Below, piece by piece: positions 24,344-36,111 of a DNA stretch of 64,000 nt; the stretch's first letter is position 1; the number at the start of each line of letters is the position of its first letter. Position numbers and translations under genes: made by a program. The stretch spans positions 1 through 64,000 of the forward strand of contig JADNRY010000063.1 of NCBI GenBank assembly GCA_015501585.1. The letters run 5' to 3'. The notes beneath the pieces are model-generated. The model was not told where the DNA came from, searched no databases, and was given only the letters and a program-made list of their open reading frames with translations. This DNA is from Rhodocollybia butyracea. Lineage: Eukaryota; Basidiomycota; Agaricomycetes; Agaricales; Omphalotaceae.

Positions 24344-25612
24344 ATGCCTCCAAGAAAACCTCCTAGAATTTGGACAGTCTCTGAGACTCAGATCCAACCA
24401 ACTGAGACCCCAAATCCTTTTGTGGCCAATGCTCAGTCATTTGTGCCTTACAATGATTCTGTGTCTGCGACCGGAAACCCTCGCCGACGTGGCTCGGGTG
24501 GATTCGGTCCCGCAACAGCCATTCTGAATACTTCTGTCTCTACTGAGGCAGTTCTAGGTAACATCAACATCGATCAATATGACATTAAAGAAATCCCCAG
24601 TGCAGGTGGTCCTCGTGGAAGAATCGCTCCGACTCCTCCTACTTCCTTCGCTGAACAGCTCCAAGGAGCTTTGTTCACAGGCAACCGGTCTCGTACTACA
24701 ACCATGTCCGACCAGCCTCCGATTGTGGAGCAACCGGGAGAACCGGAGCCCAAAGGAGAAACCCATGGCTCAGTTCATGGTAACGAAATCCCAATGATGG
24801 AGGTGGTGATGACCTGAATCCCGGTGATCTCCCTGAGGACTTTGACCAAGGTGAAGGAAATTTCCCTCCTGATCCTCCTGGACCCCCTGGATCTCCGCAC
24901 GACCCCGGTAACGGTGGTAGTGGTGGTCCTCCTCCGCCTCCTCCCCCAGGTAATGGTGGTGGTGGTGATCCCCCCGGCGGTAGATATCTCGATGCTCGCG
25001 GCCAGCCTGATGCCGGCGCAGTATTGGAACTCATGGACAAATTCGGAGGTTCCATTGAGTCCATTGCAACCGCTTTGACCCTCCTCGGTGGTAAGTCTAC
25101 CGAACCATTGGAAGGCAAAGCCAAAGTCAAGGAGTCCGACATTTTCGACGGCTCCGAACCTCGGAAACTCAAGGAGTTCTTGTTTCCCTTTCCTTAGTCT
25201 TTATTGACCGCCCATCATACTTCACTGACCAGAAAAAGGTCATGTATGCTCTTTCCTTCCTTAGGGGATCTGCTCGGGAATGGTTCATTCCGGACATTCT
25301 CAATCCAAACCCGATGAACCCCCTGGCATGGATGAATTCTTTCTCGGCACTCGTGAAGGAACTCCAAGACCATTTCGGTCTTTTCGACGCCCAGGGTGAA
25401 GCCAAGGATAAGCTTGGTAATATTTGGATGAAGGAGAATGAGCAGGTTCGGAAATACAACACCCGATTCAACACGCTGGCGGCAATGTCAGGATGGGATG
25501 ACGTCGCCCTTAAGTGGGCTTATCAGCATGGTTTGGCAACTAGGATCAAGGACGAAATGGTTCATGGTCCAACACCGGCATACCCCGCCAAAGTGCTTGA
25601 GATTGATAATCG
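24344..25612 (+). pseudogene. Gypsy A gag, N-terminal part (broken)
   Basis: It begins MPPRKPPRI at 24344. A Pro/Gly-rich linker is followed by the capsid-like region (SAREWFIPDILNPNP, ENEQVRKYNTRFNTLAA). Frameshifts near 24790 and 25180 (one T missing relative to B at the LKEFL codons) break it. It stops at 25612, where element B is inserted after GATAATCG. The C-terminal part continues at 34201. Confidence 0.85.
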
Positions 25613-26252
25613 GGTTACGACCATGCCGCATCGGCATCCCTCGGATCATCACCGGATCACCTCTACTATCATCCCAACATCATTCCGATTCCATCCCGTC
25701 TATTTCCGTCATCTTATCTCTTTTCGTTATCTTCCTATCTTATCTGTTATCTTCGTCCGATGACGTACCGCCATCGGACCTTTCGGATTACTTTCTAATT
25801 GGTTCTTATTATCTTTCGATTATATTCCCTTTCCGATCTATTGAGTATTATTGTCTTATGATTGTATTACTTACTTCGGTCTTCCGTATACGTTTCCGAC
25901 TATTGTCTTCTACCGATCCGGAAGCCCCGGACTCTTAGTATATAAGTAGTACAACCTTGTACAGTAGTCCTCAGTTTAAATATCAACTTGGATAAACCAG
26001 ACCTTCTGTCCGACTAAGTTCCGCCCTAGTCTATCCTTCTCTTGTCTTACTCGTCGGCCGTTACATCGGCCGAATCTATCTTTATCTCCTGAACTTCATC
26101 TTGGGACTATTCGGCGTGACGAGGGTCTAGCTAATAGCTATACCGCACGTCCCACTTCTTCTTCGATCTCCGATATCGGTCCGAGACCCACTTTGTCAAT
26201 ACATACCTTTCGGATACCGATCGGTTCCCTTCGGTCTTGCACGATCTTAACA
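25613..26252 (+). repeat. Gypsy B 5' LTR
   Basis: It is 640 bp. The first base is changed (GGTTACGACC in place of TGTTACGACC) and it ends CTTAACA. The TATA box is at 25939-25946 and the predicted transcript start at 25973. Confidence 0.95.
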
Positions 26253-26254
26253 GT

Positions 26255-26265
26255 ATATTTAAACT
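26255..26265 (+). promoter_or_regulatory. Self-priming primer-binding site (B)
   Basis: ATATTTAAACT is the exact complement of AGTTTAAATAT at 25973-25983, as in copy A. Confidence 0.75.
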
Positions 26266-26314
26266 TGTACTCGTTAACGCCGTATCTGACAAAACTGTTT
26301 TTTTTTAAAAACAA

Positions 26315-28091
26315 ATGCCTCCAAGAAAACCTCCTAGAATTCGGACAGTCTCTGAAACTCGGATCCAGCCGACCGAGACTCCTAATCCCTTTCTGGCCAA
26401 TGCTCAGTCATTTTTGCCTTACAATGATTCTATTTCTGCGGCCGGAAACCCTCGCCGACGTGGCTCGGGTGGCTTCGGACCCGCAACAGCTGTTCCGAAC
26501 ACTTCTGTCTCTACTGAGGCAGTTCTAGGTAACATCAATGTCGACCAATACGACATTAAGGAAATTCCCAGTGCTAGTGGTACTGCATTAGTCCTTACTC
26601 CTCGTCGCGGAAGGATTGCTTCGGCACCTTCCCCTTCCTTTGCCGAACAGCTCCAAGGAGCTCTCTTCTCAAACCAATCTCGTACCACTACGGGTGACGA
26701 CCGGCCTCCGATTGTCGAACAACCAGAGGACACAGGAGAAGGAGAATTTGCAGATGAAGGTGAGAATCCGGACGATAATCCTCCCGACAATCCTCCCGAT
26801 GACCCTCCTAACAACCCTGATGGTGATGATGGGGATGCTGCCCCTGATCCTCCTGGACCCCCTGGATCTCCGGACAACCCAGGTAATGGTGGTGGTGGTG
26901 GTGGTCCTCCTCCGCCCCCTCCCCCAGGTAATGGTGGTGGTGGTGATCCCCCGGCGGTCCCCCCGCGGAGGTAGATTTCTCGATGCTCGTGGCCAGCCTG
27001 ATGCCGGTGCAGTATTGGAACTAATGGACAAATTCGGAGGATCTATCGATTCCATCGCAAATGCGTTAACCCTCCTCGGTGGCAAGTCAACCGAACCATC
27101 GGAAGGCAAAGCCAAAGTCAAGGAGCCTGATGTTTTCGACGGCTCTGAACCTCGGAAACTCAAGGAGTTTCTCGTTTCCCTTTCCTTAGTCTTTATTGAC
27201 CGCCCATCATACTTCACTGACCAGAAAAAGGTCATGTATGCTCTTTCCTTCCTTAGCGGATCCGCTCGGGAATGGTTTGTACCGGACATCCTGGATCCGA
27301 ACCCGATAAACCCCCCGGCATGGATGAACTCCTTTTTGGCACTTCGTGAAGGAACTTCAAGACCATTTTGGTCTTTTCAACGCCCAGGGTGAAGCGAGGA
27401 TAAACTCGGTAATATTCGGATGAAGGAGAATGAACAGGTTCGGAAGTATAACACCCGATTCAATACCTTGGCAGCAATGACAGGATGGGACGACATCGCC
27501 CTTAAGTGGGCTTATCAGCGTGGTTTGGCGACTAGGATCAAGGACAAGATGGTTCATGGTCCAACACCGGCAACGCTTTCGGCATACCACGCCAAAGTGC
27601 TTGAGATTGATAATCGGCACTGGCGGCGCGAAGAGGAACGTAAAAGAGAGGTCGCAAGGTCTTCCGGAGGTGGCTCCGGCGGTAAAACTTCCTCTCCGAC
27701 GAAAAAGGGTTCTCTGAACTCTTCCTCTCAAAATAATCCTTCGCAGAATTCTGGTTTTAACAAACCAAACAACTCTTCCCAAGGCTCCGGACAGCAACCG
27801 AAAAAGCCTTGGAACAACAACAACAAATCGGGCCCTTCAGGTTCCGGTTTCAACAAGTCTGGATCTTCGGTCAGCTCTGCACCGAAACCTTACGCCAACC
27901 TTCTCGGCGCCGACGAACGACTTAAGCCTTCCGAAGTGGAACGCCGAAAGAAGGGAGGCCTGTGCATGATTTGTGGTGGAAAGCATAAAGCAGAGAATTG
28001 TGATAAGAAGAGGTCAGGGGATTCTCGTGCCCGGGCCACTTCGACCGAGGAATCTGCGACTAATCCGACCGATACCGGTTCGGAAAAATAG
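26315..28091 (+). pseudogene. Gypsy B gag (two frameshifts)
   Basis: Gag forms the particle and binds RNA. It starts MPPRKPPRI at 26315. The acidic and Pro/Gly-rich linker runs into a frameshift near 26955, where extra bases create a stop compared with copy A. The frame then continues with FLDARGQPDAGAVLELMDKF and a capsid-like region. A second frameshift near 27345 is followed by an open frame to 28091. The C-terminus is Ser/Asn/Gln-rich with a zinc knuckle, CMICGGKHKAENC (CX2CX3HX4C). It ends with GAA AAA TAG and a stem-loop. Confidence 0.85.
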
Positions 28092-28130
28092 TCCGCAGCT
28101 CCCGGACCCCGGTACGAAACGGGAGCTGCG
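28082..28130 (+). promoter_or_regulatory. Gag-pol recoding signal: A-rich site and stem-loop at the gag stop
   Basis: The gag frame reads TCG GAA AAA TAG, and pol continues in the -1 frame without a stop. Two bases after TAG an 11-bp perfect stem forms between CGCAGCTCCCG (28094-28104) and CGGGAGCTGCG (28120-28130) with a 15-nt loop. Spacing from GGAAAAA to the stem is 5 nt, which suits -1 frameshifting. The P-site slip would need a G-U pair, so it is not a textbook heptamer. Copy A keeps the same arrangement near 46450 with mutated stem ends. Confidence 0.65.
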
Positions 28131-31100
28131 TTGATCAGGTTCGTGCCTCTGGGGAAGTCTATCTCAACACGTCCGCTCTTTCCGATTATGAACGATCACT
28201 TACAATTTCTTTATCTACTGAATTCCCTCTTCCCGAAGATTCCGATGAATCTTCCCCTCTTTTAAAGTTTATTACTCTCGTAGACTCCGGTTCTACCGAT
28301 TGTTTCCTTGATTCCCGTTATGTCAATTTAAACTCTATTCCAACCTCTTCGATTCCGCCGATCAATCTCCGACTCTTCGATGGTTCTCTTTCTCCAAAAC
28401 CAATTTCCGAAGTTGCGACTTTGGAAGTTTGGTTTCCGTCCGGCAAGCTGCTACCTCTGGCATTTTATGTCACTTCTTTGGACTCATCTTGTAAAGCTGT
28501 TTTAGGATACAGTTTCTTGTCCCGCTACAATCCGTTGATTGACTGGGTCACCAGAACCATTACTTTCCGTAACACCGAGCACCCTGTTTCCGCTCAGACG
28601 TCTTCGCTTTTCGGATCCGCGTTAGGACCGAAAGCACCAGTTTCCTCCACGAAACCACCTACTATTCCGATTCGGCCGGCACCTTCTCCGCTGACTCAAA
28701 CTCGCTCTCACCAACCTCGTCCTCTATCAGACAGGTTTCCTTTCAAACGAATCTATTCCTACCCTTTGGTTGCGCAAATGGCTTCGCGTTTAGAGACTCC
28801 TGAAGTTGATATCGCACTAGTCGGCGCCGCCGCCTTCCATAAGGCTTGTCAAGATTCAGGTAGGGAACCGACGCTTCTCCGGGTCATTGACCCCGAAGTA
28901 TCGGCACACTATGCAGCATCTGGTCCTTCGGCCAGGAGTGCCTCTTCCGAGGCACTTCCGATCCCTGCAGACTACCTTGACTTCGCCGATGTTTTCAATG
29001 AAGTCGCGTCCGAGGTTCTTCCTGAACATCGTTCTTTTGATCTCAAAATTGATCTGGTGGAAGGTGCTGAGCCCCCGCTCGGTCGCCTTTACCCTCTCTC
29101 TCCAACAGAGCAGCAGGCTCTTCGCGATTTCTTGGATAAGCAACTCGCTACCGGTGTCATTCGACCCTCTTCCTCTCCGCATGGTGCTCCGGTCCTCTTT
29201 GTACCAAAGAAGGACGGTAAACTTCGGCTTTGTGTGGACTTCCGAGGATTGAACAAGATTACCAAGAAGGATCGCTACCTGCTGCCTCTAATCTCGGATC
29301 TTTTGGATGCTCCGAAAAAAGCTAAAATCTACACCAAACTCGACCTGGCCCACGCCTATCATCTCGTCCGAATTGCCGATGGCGACGAATGGAAAACCAC
29401 TTTTCGGACCCGATGGGGTTCCTACGAATGGTTAGTTATGCCCTTCGGTTTGACTAACGCTCCCGCGGCTTTTCAAAGGTTCATCAACAACATATTCTCG
29501 GACATGCTCGATGTCTGCGTCATAGTTTACCTGGACGACATCCTCATCTATTCCGACAATCCAGAACAGCACTTGGAACACGTCTGCAAAGTCCTTCGGC
29601 GGCTCCGTACAAACGGCCTTTTTCTCAATCCTGCGAAGTGCTTCTGGTCGGTCGATACGGTCGAATATCTCGGTTACATTCTCTCTCTGGCAGGACTGAC
29701 CATGGCCGAAGATAAGGTTAAAGCTATTGTTGACTGGCCGGTTCCTCGTAAAGTCAAAGACATCCAATCTTTTCTCGGTTTCGCTAATTTCTACCGACGT
29801 TTTATTTATAATTATAGCGACATCGTCGTACCGATGACTCGTCTTACCCGGAAGGGTGTGGCATGGCTCTGGTCGTCGGCATGTCAGGATTCCTTCGAAA
29901 AACTCAAGTATGCCTTCACACATGCACCCATTCTCACACATTGGGAACCAAATTGTCCACTTATCGTGGAAATTGACGCTTCCGACTACGCCTTAGCGGC
30001 TATCCTCTCGATCCGACTCTCAGATGGAGAAATCCATCCAATCGCTTTCCTCTCTCGGACCTTCCAAGCCGCCGAGCTCAACTACGATACTCACGACAAG
30101 GAGCTCTTAGCCATTTTCGAGGCTTTCAAAGCCTGGCGGCACTACCTCGAGGGTTCGGGAGACCCAATCGATGTTGTTACTGATCACAAGAACCTCGAGT
30201 ATTTCTCTACTACTAAAGTACTAACTCTGCGACAGGTTCGGTGGTCCGAATACCTTCACACTTTCAACATGATCATTCGGCTCCGACCCGGAAAGCTCGG
30301 TGAGAAACCGGACTCCATCACTAGACGTTGGGACGTCTACCCAAAAGAGGGGATAACGGCTACGCGCAAGTTAATCCACACAACTTCAGACCTATCTTTA
30401 CTAATGAGCAATTGACTGCGTCGCTCCGAGCTACCTTCCTTCAAGGACCGGCTCTCCGAGCTTCCGTAGTTATGGACATCAACTCACTTCACCAGTCCAT
30501 TCGGTCTTCCCTGTTGCTCAATCCTCAGTCAGTACAAGGTCTTGAGCTTGCAAAAGCTCCGACCGCCTCCCGATGGAAACTAGGTTCTGATGGTCTATTA
30601 CGATTAGATGATCGGATATTTGTGCCTGACAATTCCAATCTGCGACTTCAGGTTTTACGATACTTTCACGATCATCCTCTCTCTGGTCATTTCGGTCAAA
30701 ATCGGACCCTAGAGGCTATCCGACGCCAATACACTTGGCCTAAGATTTGGACCTTTGTTAGGGACTATGTCTCTTCTTGCACTGTATGCGGTCGAAACAA
30801 GTCTCGCTGACATCGGCCGTATGGACTACTCAAACCTCTTCCGGTTCCGACTCGACCTTGGGATTCAATTTCTATGGATTTCATTGAACAACTTCCGGAC
30901 TCCGATGGCTATACTGCCATCTTGGTTCGAAGCAAGCCATTTTTATTCCTACTTACGACACTATCACCTCCGAGCAACTTGCCGAGTTGTTCGTCTTGCA
31001 TGTTTTCTCTAAGCACGGAGTTCCCTCGCACGTTACATCGGACCGAGGTTCTGAATTCGTGTCTGCATTTTTCCGAGCTCTTGGAGAAGCTCTCTCTATG

Positions 31101-31928
31101 ACACTCCACTATACTTCGGGTTATCATCCGGAGGCCGATGGACAGACGGAACGAGTCAATCAGACTCTGGAGCAATACATTCGGATCTACTGTTCCTATC
31201 AGCAGGACGATTGGGCTAAACTCTTGGCTATTGCCGAGTTCGCTTACAATAACGCTCCGAACGCCTCGACCGGCATCTCTCCCTTCCTTGCTAACAAGGG
31301 CTATCATCCCAACATCACCGTTCGTCCCGAGATCAACATTTGGTCCGATCTTGCACAAGATTTTGTGGTCAATCTAGATGAGCTTCATTCCTTCCTCCGA
31401 GATGAGATACTTAATGCACAAAAACGCTACAAGGAACAAGCCGATCGAAAACGCATTCCTCATCCTGAATTTCCGATCGGATCCGAGGTCTTTGTCCTGG
31501 CAAAACACATCCGAACTACTCGGCCGACCGAGAAGTTCGCCGAAAAGTATCTTGGTCCTTTCAAGGTCCTTGAGCGCTCCGGCTCCCTTTCCTATAAGCT
31601 CCAACTTCCGGACTACCTTCGCCGAATCCATCTGGTGTTCCATGTATCACAACTTGAGCCTTCGATTCCGAACTCGATTCCAAATCGGATTCAGCCACCT
31701 CCCCCACCAATTGAAGTTGATGGTGAAGAAGAATACAATGTGGCGGAAATCCTCGACTCGAAGATCGACCGAAGATACAAACGTTGTCCTCTACGATACT
31801 ACATCCGATGGGCTGGTTACGAAGGAACCAATGACGAGTTCGCTTGGATTGCGGCCAACGAGCTACATGCCGATGAACTAGTTCCAGCATTCCATCTTCG
31901 GTATCTGAGCAAACCCGGACCTACTTAG
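28092..31928 (+). pseudogene. Gypsy B pol: protease, RT, RNase H, integrase, chromodomain
   Basis: The domains are a retropepsin motif (TLVDSGSTDCFL near 28285), reverse transcriptase with YLDD (in [13 protein letters not shown] near 29530), RNase H (IDASDYALAAIL; TDHKNLEYFS), an HHCC zinc finger, an integrase core ([28 protein letters not shown]) and a C-terminal chromodomain (YNVAEILDSK..YYIRWAGY). This order is diagnostic of chromoviruses. Breaks are a frameshift near 30350, a CGA-to-TGA stop at 30808-30810, and a deletion of about 20 bp near 30930 that removes the first integrase aspartate region. The last 313 codons (30987-31928) are open. Confidence 0.95.
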
Positions 31929-32289
31929 TCCTTGTGCGTACTTATATTTTGATTTTTACATCACTTTTCCAAGCGTCCAACAATGGACGTCGGAGGGGTT
32001 CGATTGCCGTGATAGCAAATTGAGCAATCACCCTTTTCCTTATCATTTTCTTTTCAAAGTCATTCCGACTTTTCCGATTCCGGCTTCAGCCGCATTTAAA
32101 CTCACTTTAATCCTTACATTTCACTCAAGTTTTTAAAACAAAGCTTTTCTATATTATATACAATTACTTTTATGCCCTTACAGGCCGACAACTTTCCATA
32201 CGATAAAACAAAAAAAAAAAAAAAAAAAAAAAACTACGAAGTCCAAAAAATTATTACGCAGGCCGCGGCTTCGGCCGACGGCTCTCTAC

Positions 32290-33320
32290 CTACTCTTCCT
32301 CTCCCTCTCCATCTTCATCACCGCCTTCCTCCGTATCCTTCTCTCCCTTTTCCCTTCGACTTGGGTTTTGGCCTCGACGGAGTCTGAAGTGGCCTCCCCT
32401 CCTCTTGGAAACCCCGGCGCGTACCAACTAAGAAACGTCGGAGGGCCAACAGTTCCGCCGTCAGGCCTCCGACCTGCTCCTCCAACGTGCTCGAGAGCCG
32501 AGCGACCTCCGCTCGCAATCCCGCCACCTCCGCCAATAAACCTTCGCTTTCTTCTTCAACTTTCCTTCGGCTTTCCCGGCCGACGAGCGAACACTTCACC
32601 TTTGAAGTGTTGCACTCGGAGCAGGCCTCGGTCTTCCTGCCTCGCCGAGTACAACCCAACTCCTTTGCCTCGCACCGAACGCACTTCTTCCCGCTCTTCT
32701 TCGGCTTCTTCGGCTCCGGTTCGTCGTCGCCGTTGTCATCGTCATCGTCGCCATTGTCGGGGCATGGAGGATCATCCTCGGGACCTGAGTCGGGGACCTA
32801 CAATGGGTTAGAAAAGAAAAAACTTTCTCGAGTCCCAAACGGACTCACCCTCGCGGCCGACTTCGGTGCCGCTCTCTTCCTCTTTAACCCACTTGGGGTA
32901 CTCGGCCCCGCGACATTCTCCTTCTGCGCTTCCTGCTGACGCCGCCATCCTTTTCTCTCTCTCCTTGGTCGCCTTTTCATCGGCCGATGCTGCCTTCGAC
33001 TTGGCAATTTCGTATGCCCGGAGAGTCTCGGCCGCCCGCTTCTCCTTGGCTTTCCTCTCTCGCTCAGCCTTTTCGCTGGCTTCCCTCGCCGCCAGCTCGG
33101 CCGCTCTCCTTTCCGCCTCCCTCTGCTGCTCTTCGACGAATAAACGGAACCGCTCGGCCTCCGCTGCTGCGGCCTCCTCCTGTCGCTTCTTCTCCTTTTT
33201 CGCCGCGCGTTCGGCCGCCTTCCTCTCGAGTAAAGCTTTTGCTTCCGCTGCTGCTTCCTCGGCCTTCCTGAATTCCTCGTCGGAGTCGTCGGATACATGC
33301 GAGTTGGAGCGAGAAGTCAT
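32290..33320 (-). pseudogene. Antisense Zn2Cys6-type coiled-coil gene of gypsy B
   Basis: It is a minus-strand gene between pol and the 3' LTR. Exon 1 is 33320-32849, intron 32848-32798 (GTGAGT...TAG, 51 nt), and exon 2 32797-32290. Exon 1 starts MTSRSNSHVSDDSDEEF and is a long Ala/Glu/Lys/Arg helix. Exon 2 has a basic KKPKKSGKK stretch, then six cysteines spaced CX2CX6CX9CX2CX6C, then a Leu-heptad coiled coil (EEESEGLLAEVAGLRAEVAR) and a Lys/Gly-rich tail. The cysteine spacing and following coiled coil match the GAL4-type Zn2Cys6 pattern. In B a 1-nt frameshift near 32935 breaks exon 1. The better copy is F (61367). A DNA-binding role is inferred. Confidence 0.75.
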
Positions 33321-33372
33321 GGTAATAAGAAAATTGATGGGGTACTTAGGGAAATTTTGGATTTTGGCACGA

Positions 33373-33381
33373 CCTTATATA
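33373..33381 (-). promoter_or_regulatory. TATA box of the antisense gene (B)
   Basis: TATATAAGG on the minus strand lies about 53 bp before the ATG at 33320. It is conserved in copies A and F, and is independent of the LTR promoter. Confidence 0.6.
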
Positions 33382-33547
33382 CCCAGGCGCTTAGACTCTA
33401 TAGGATCACAGGAACGATAAGCGGAGATCTCGGTGACGTCTTAGAATCTTCTAGACTTTCTCACATCACAGTGACCCTGACTCTCGGCCGATATACTATC
33501 GGTCCAACTTCGGCTCTGGAGTTAGAGGCTTTCAAAGGCTCAAGCCT

Positions 33548-33560
33548 AAGAGGGGGATAC
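33548..33560 (+). promoter_or_regulatory. Polypurine tract (B)
   Basis: AAGAGGGGGATAC directly precedes the 3' LTR. It is the plus-strand primer and is identical in copy A (56088-56100). Confidence 0.8.
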
Positions 33561-34200
33561 TGTTACGACCATGCCGCATCGGCATCCCTTGGATCATCAC
33601 CGGATCACCTCTACTATCATCCCAACATCATTCCGATTCCATCCCGTCTATTTCCGTCATCTTATCTCTTTTCGTTATCTTCCTATCTTATCTGTTATCT
33701 TTGTCCGATGACGTACCGCCATCGGACCTTTCGGATTACTTTCTAATTGGTTCTTATTATCTTTCGATTATATTCCCTTTCCGATCTATTGAGTATTATT
33801 GTCTTATGATTGTATTACTTACTTCGGTCTTCCGTATACGTTTCCGACTATTGTCTTCTACCGATCCGGAAGCCCCGGACTCTTAGTATATAAGTAGTAC
33901 AACCTTGTACAGTAGTCCTCAGTTTAAATATCAACTTGGATAAACCAGACCTTCTGTCCGACTAAGGTCCGCCCTAGTCTATCCTTCTCTCGTCTTACTC
34001 GTCGGCCGTTACATCGGCCGAATCTATCTTTATCTCCTGAACTTCATCTTGGGACTATTCAGCGTGACGAGGGTCTAGCTAATAGCTATACCGCACGTCC
34101 CACTTCTTCTTCAATCTCCGATATCGGTCCGAGACCAACTTCGTCAATACATACCTTTCGGATACCGATCGGTTCCCTTCGGTCTTGCACGATCTTAACA
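33561..34200 (+). repeat. Gypsy B 3' LTR
   Basis: It is 640 bp, TGTTACGACC to CTTAACA, followed by the target duplication AATCG. It differs from the 5' LTR mostly by C-to-T or G-to-A changes. Confidence 0.95.
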
Positions 34201-34618
34201 AATCGGCACTGGCGGCGCAAAGAGGAATGTAAAAGAGAGGTCGCAAGGTCTTCCTGAGGTGGCTCCGGCGATAAAAACTTCCTCTCCGATGAAAAAGGGG
34301 TCTTCAAACCCTTCCTCTCAAAATAACTCTTCACAGAATTCCGGTTTTAAAACACCAAACAACGCCCCCCAAGGCTCCGGGCAACAACCGAAAAAGCCTT
34401 GGAACAACAACAACAAATCGGGCCCTTCAGGTTCCGCTTTCAACAAATCCGCATCTTTGGTCAGTTCTGCACCGAAGCCTTATGCCAACCTTCTCGGCGC
34501 CGACGGACACCTCAAGCCTTCAGAAGTGGAACACCGAAAGAAGGGTGGTTTGTGCATGATTTGTGGTGGAAAGCATAAAGCGGAGAATTGTGATAAGAAG
34601 CGGTCCGGCGATTCTCGT
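34201..34618 (+). pseudogene. Gypsy A gag, C-terminal part
   Basis: It continues from the cut at 25612 (NRHWRR...). It carries the Ser/Asn-rich region and the zinc knuckle CMICGGKHKAENC. A TGA at 34254 (CGG-to-TGA type change compared with B) and small indels break it. It ends at GATTCTCGT, where element C begins. Confidence 0.85.
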
Positions 34619-35634
34619 TGATATGCTGTCACGGGCTGCACACGAAAGTGAATGAAAGACTAAGTCCAACACACACCAACACACACACACTATGAATCAA
34701 GCACAAGTTCGGAGGGGTACACAAAAAGATGTCAAATTCAAAGTACAATCAAAGGTAATAGATTTTCTTTCACAAGTTCTATTGAACTTGGGCGTGTTCT
34801 GTTCTTTGGACCTAATAACTTTACTTTGAAAGACTCCTAATAGCTTTACTTATATTACTTCTTTCTTTAATACAAGTCTAATTGCCTAATACTGTCTTTC
34901 TTTTTCTGTTACTAAATCTGACTTCAAAACAAAAACACTAGAAGCACCCTGAGCGCTACTAGCTGAGACTGTGAGCCAAAGCCAGAAGTGGGGGGTAAGA
35001 ATGCTTCCTCCATTTCGTGTAGGGACACTCCTTATATTCTAAATCTGATCATGTACAATTATCACAGCATAAATACTCCATACGAGCTGTGCGGGAGTAC
35101 ATATGCTCTTGTTATTCAATAAATAGCTCATGAAATATTTATTTCACGCGCTGTCTTAAATCTGCGGGACGCCGCGGCATGATCTCGGAATGGTCCCGGA
35201 ACCTCGGCACATCAATCTCCTCACATCAATCTCCTCGGGGTCGGCGATACATTAATCTCCTCACATCAATTTCTGATGGGAAGTCCCGCTTGGACCGTTT
35301 AACGTTGATACTTGTTCTTTCTTCTATAAATCTATTTGTAAGTCTTCTAGTTGCAATAAGATATCTTAGGATCGCTTCAACAGTCTGAGTAATAGTCTTT
35401 ATTTGTGGTGGGTTTCAGTATTCTTGTACTATCATTGATTACAACTGTGTTCTGTTGCCGAGACTCAGTTTTGATGTCATCAGCAATTAACATCCGTGTG
35501 TTTTAGTGATACCGCGCGGTAACGGCGGATTTCTAGAATACTTTGTATAGCACATGAGCTCAATGCAGTCTGATTTGATGCCGAAAACGCGCATACATTG
35601 CGCGTTTATGCCCAAATAATTATGGGTCGTATCA
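34619..35634 (-). repeat. Element C 3' LTR (1,016 bp)
   Basis: It is bounded by the short inverted ends TGATA...TATCA. It is nearly identical to 45377-46394. Confidence 0.95.
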
Positions 35635-35647
35635 TCCCCCTTTTCTT
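35635..35647 (-). promoter_or_regulatory. Polypurine tract (C)
   Basis: AAGAAAAGGGGGA on the minus strand directly precedes the 3' LTR. Confidence 0.8.
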
Positions 35648-36001
35648 AATATGAACTGTCCTCAGTTCATTGAACTTGATAGTTTTGGGGCTGCACGGAA
35701 CTGATACTATACAATGGATACACAACATCGACTTCATCAGATTTCTTATTCTTGTTGCCGCATCACATGGAAATTCTTATCAACAACTTTCACATTCTTT
35801 CTTGTCCATATGGATCAAACCTTTTCAAGTCTTTCCGTTCACACATCAAGTCTTATCAATGATAATTGCATTACTAAGTCATGCAATTTTGTCTGCGGTA
35901 CATATGCACAGTGGCGCGCACAATATATTTTGTCTTCTCACCATACTTCAATTTTGGTCTTAGCAACATTTACCAACTTCGTCACTTCTTACTCTTGCTG
36001 G

Positions 36002-36009
36002 TATAAAAG
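36002..36009 (+). promoter_or_regulatory. TATA box of the antisense gene in C
   Basis: TATAAAAG lies 103 bp upstream of the ATG at 36112, in sequence with many 'ctctctc/tctttc' runs typical of fungal promoters. It lies inside the element, outside the LTR. Confidence 0.6.
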
Positions 36010-36111
36010 CTGCAGTAAATTTTCGACTCTCTCTCATCCGATTTTCGGTTCTAGCTCATCTTTCAAGCTTTCTCTATCTCTCTCAATCTTTGTCTTGACT
36101 CCATCTTAAAC

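Larger units (their letters stand above)
25613..34200 (+). mobile_element. Chromodomain Ty3/gypsy copy B (8,588 bp)
   Basis: It has two 640-bp LTRs, a self-priming PBS, gag, protease/RT/RNase H/integrase/chromodomain, an antisense gene and a PPT. The target duplication AATCG (25608-25612, 34201-34205) lies in the gag of copy A. The two LTRs differ by roughly ten substitutions, mostly C/T, so it is older than elements C, D and H. Coding is broken by a few frameshifts and one nonsense change. Confidence 0.95.

Noticed and set aside
32210..32233. A-run of about 23 bases after gypsy B pol, like a LINE poly(A) tail
   Set aside because: It lies in the B internal region. Copy A has a shorter A-rich tract at the same place, so it is homopolymer expansion.
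32866..33420. 184-codon Ser/Ala/Leu-rich frame with apparent hydrophobic segments
   Set aside because: It is the complementary-strand shadow of the Ala/Glu/Lys-rich antisense gene.
33701..33886. Recurrent 61-codon frame in each gypsy LTR
   Set aside because: It lies wholly in LTR sequence, including the promoter region, and is a by-product of sequence identity between LTRs.
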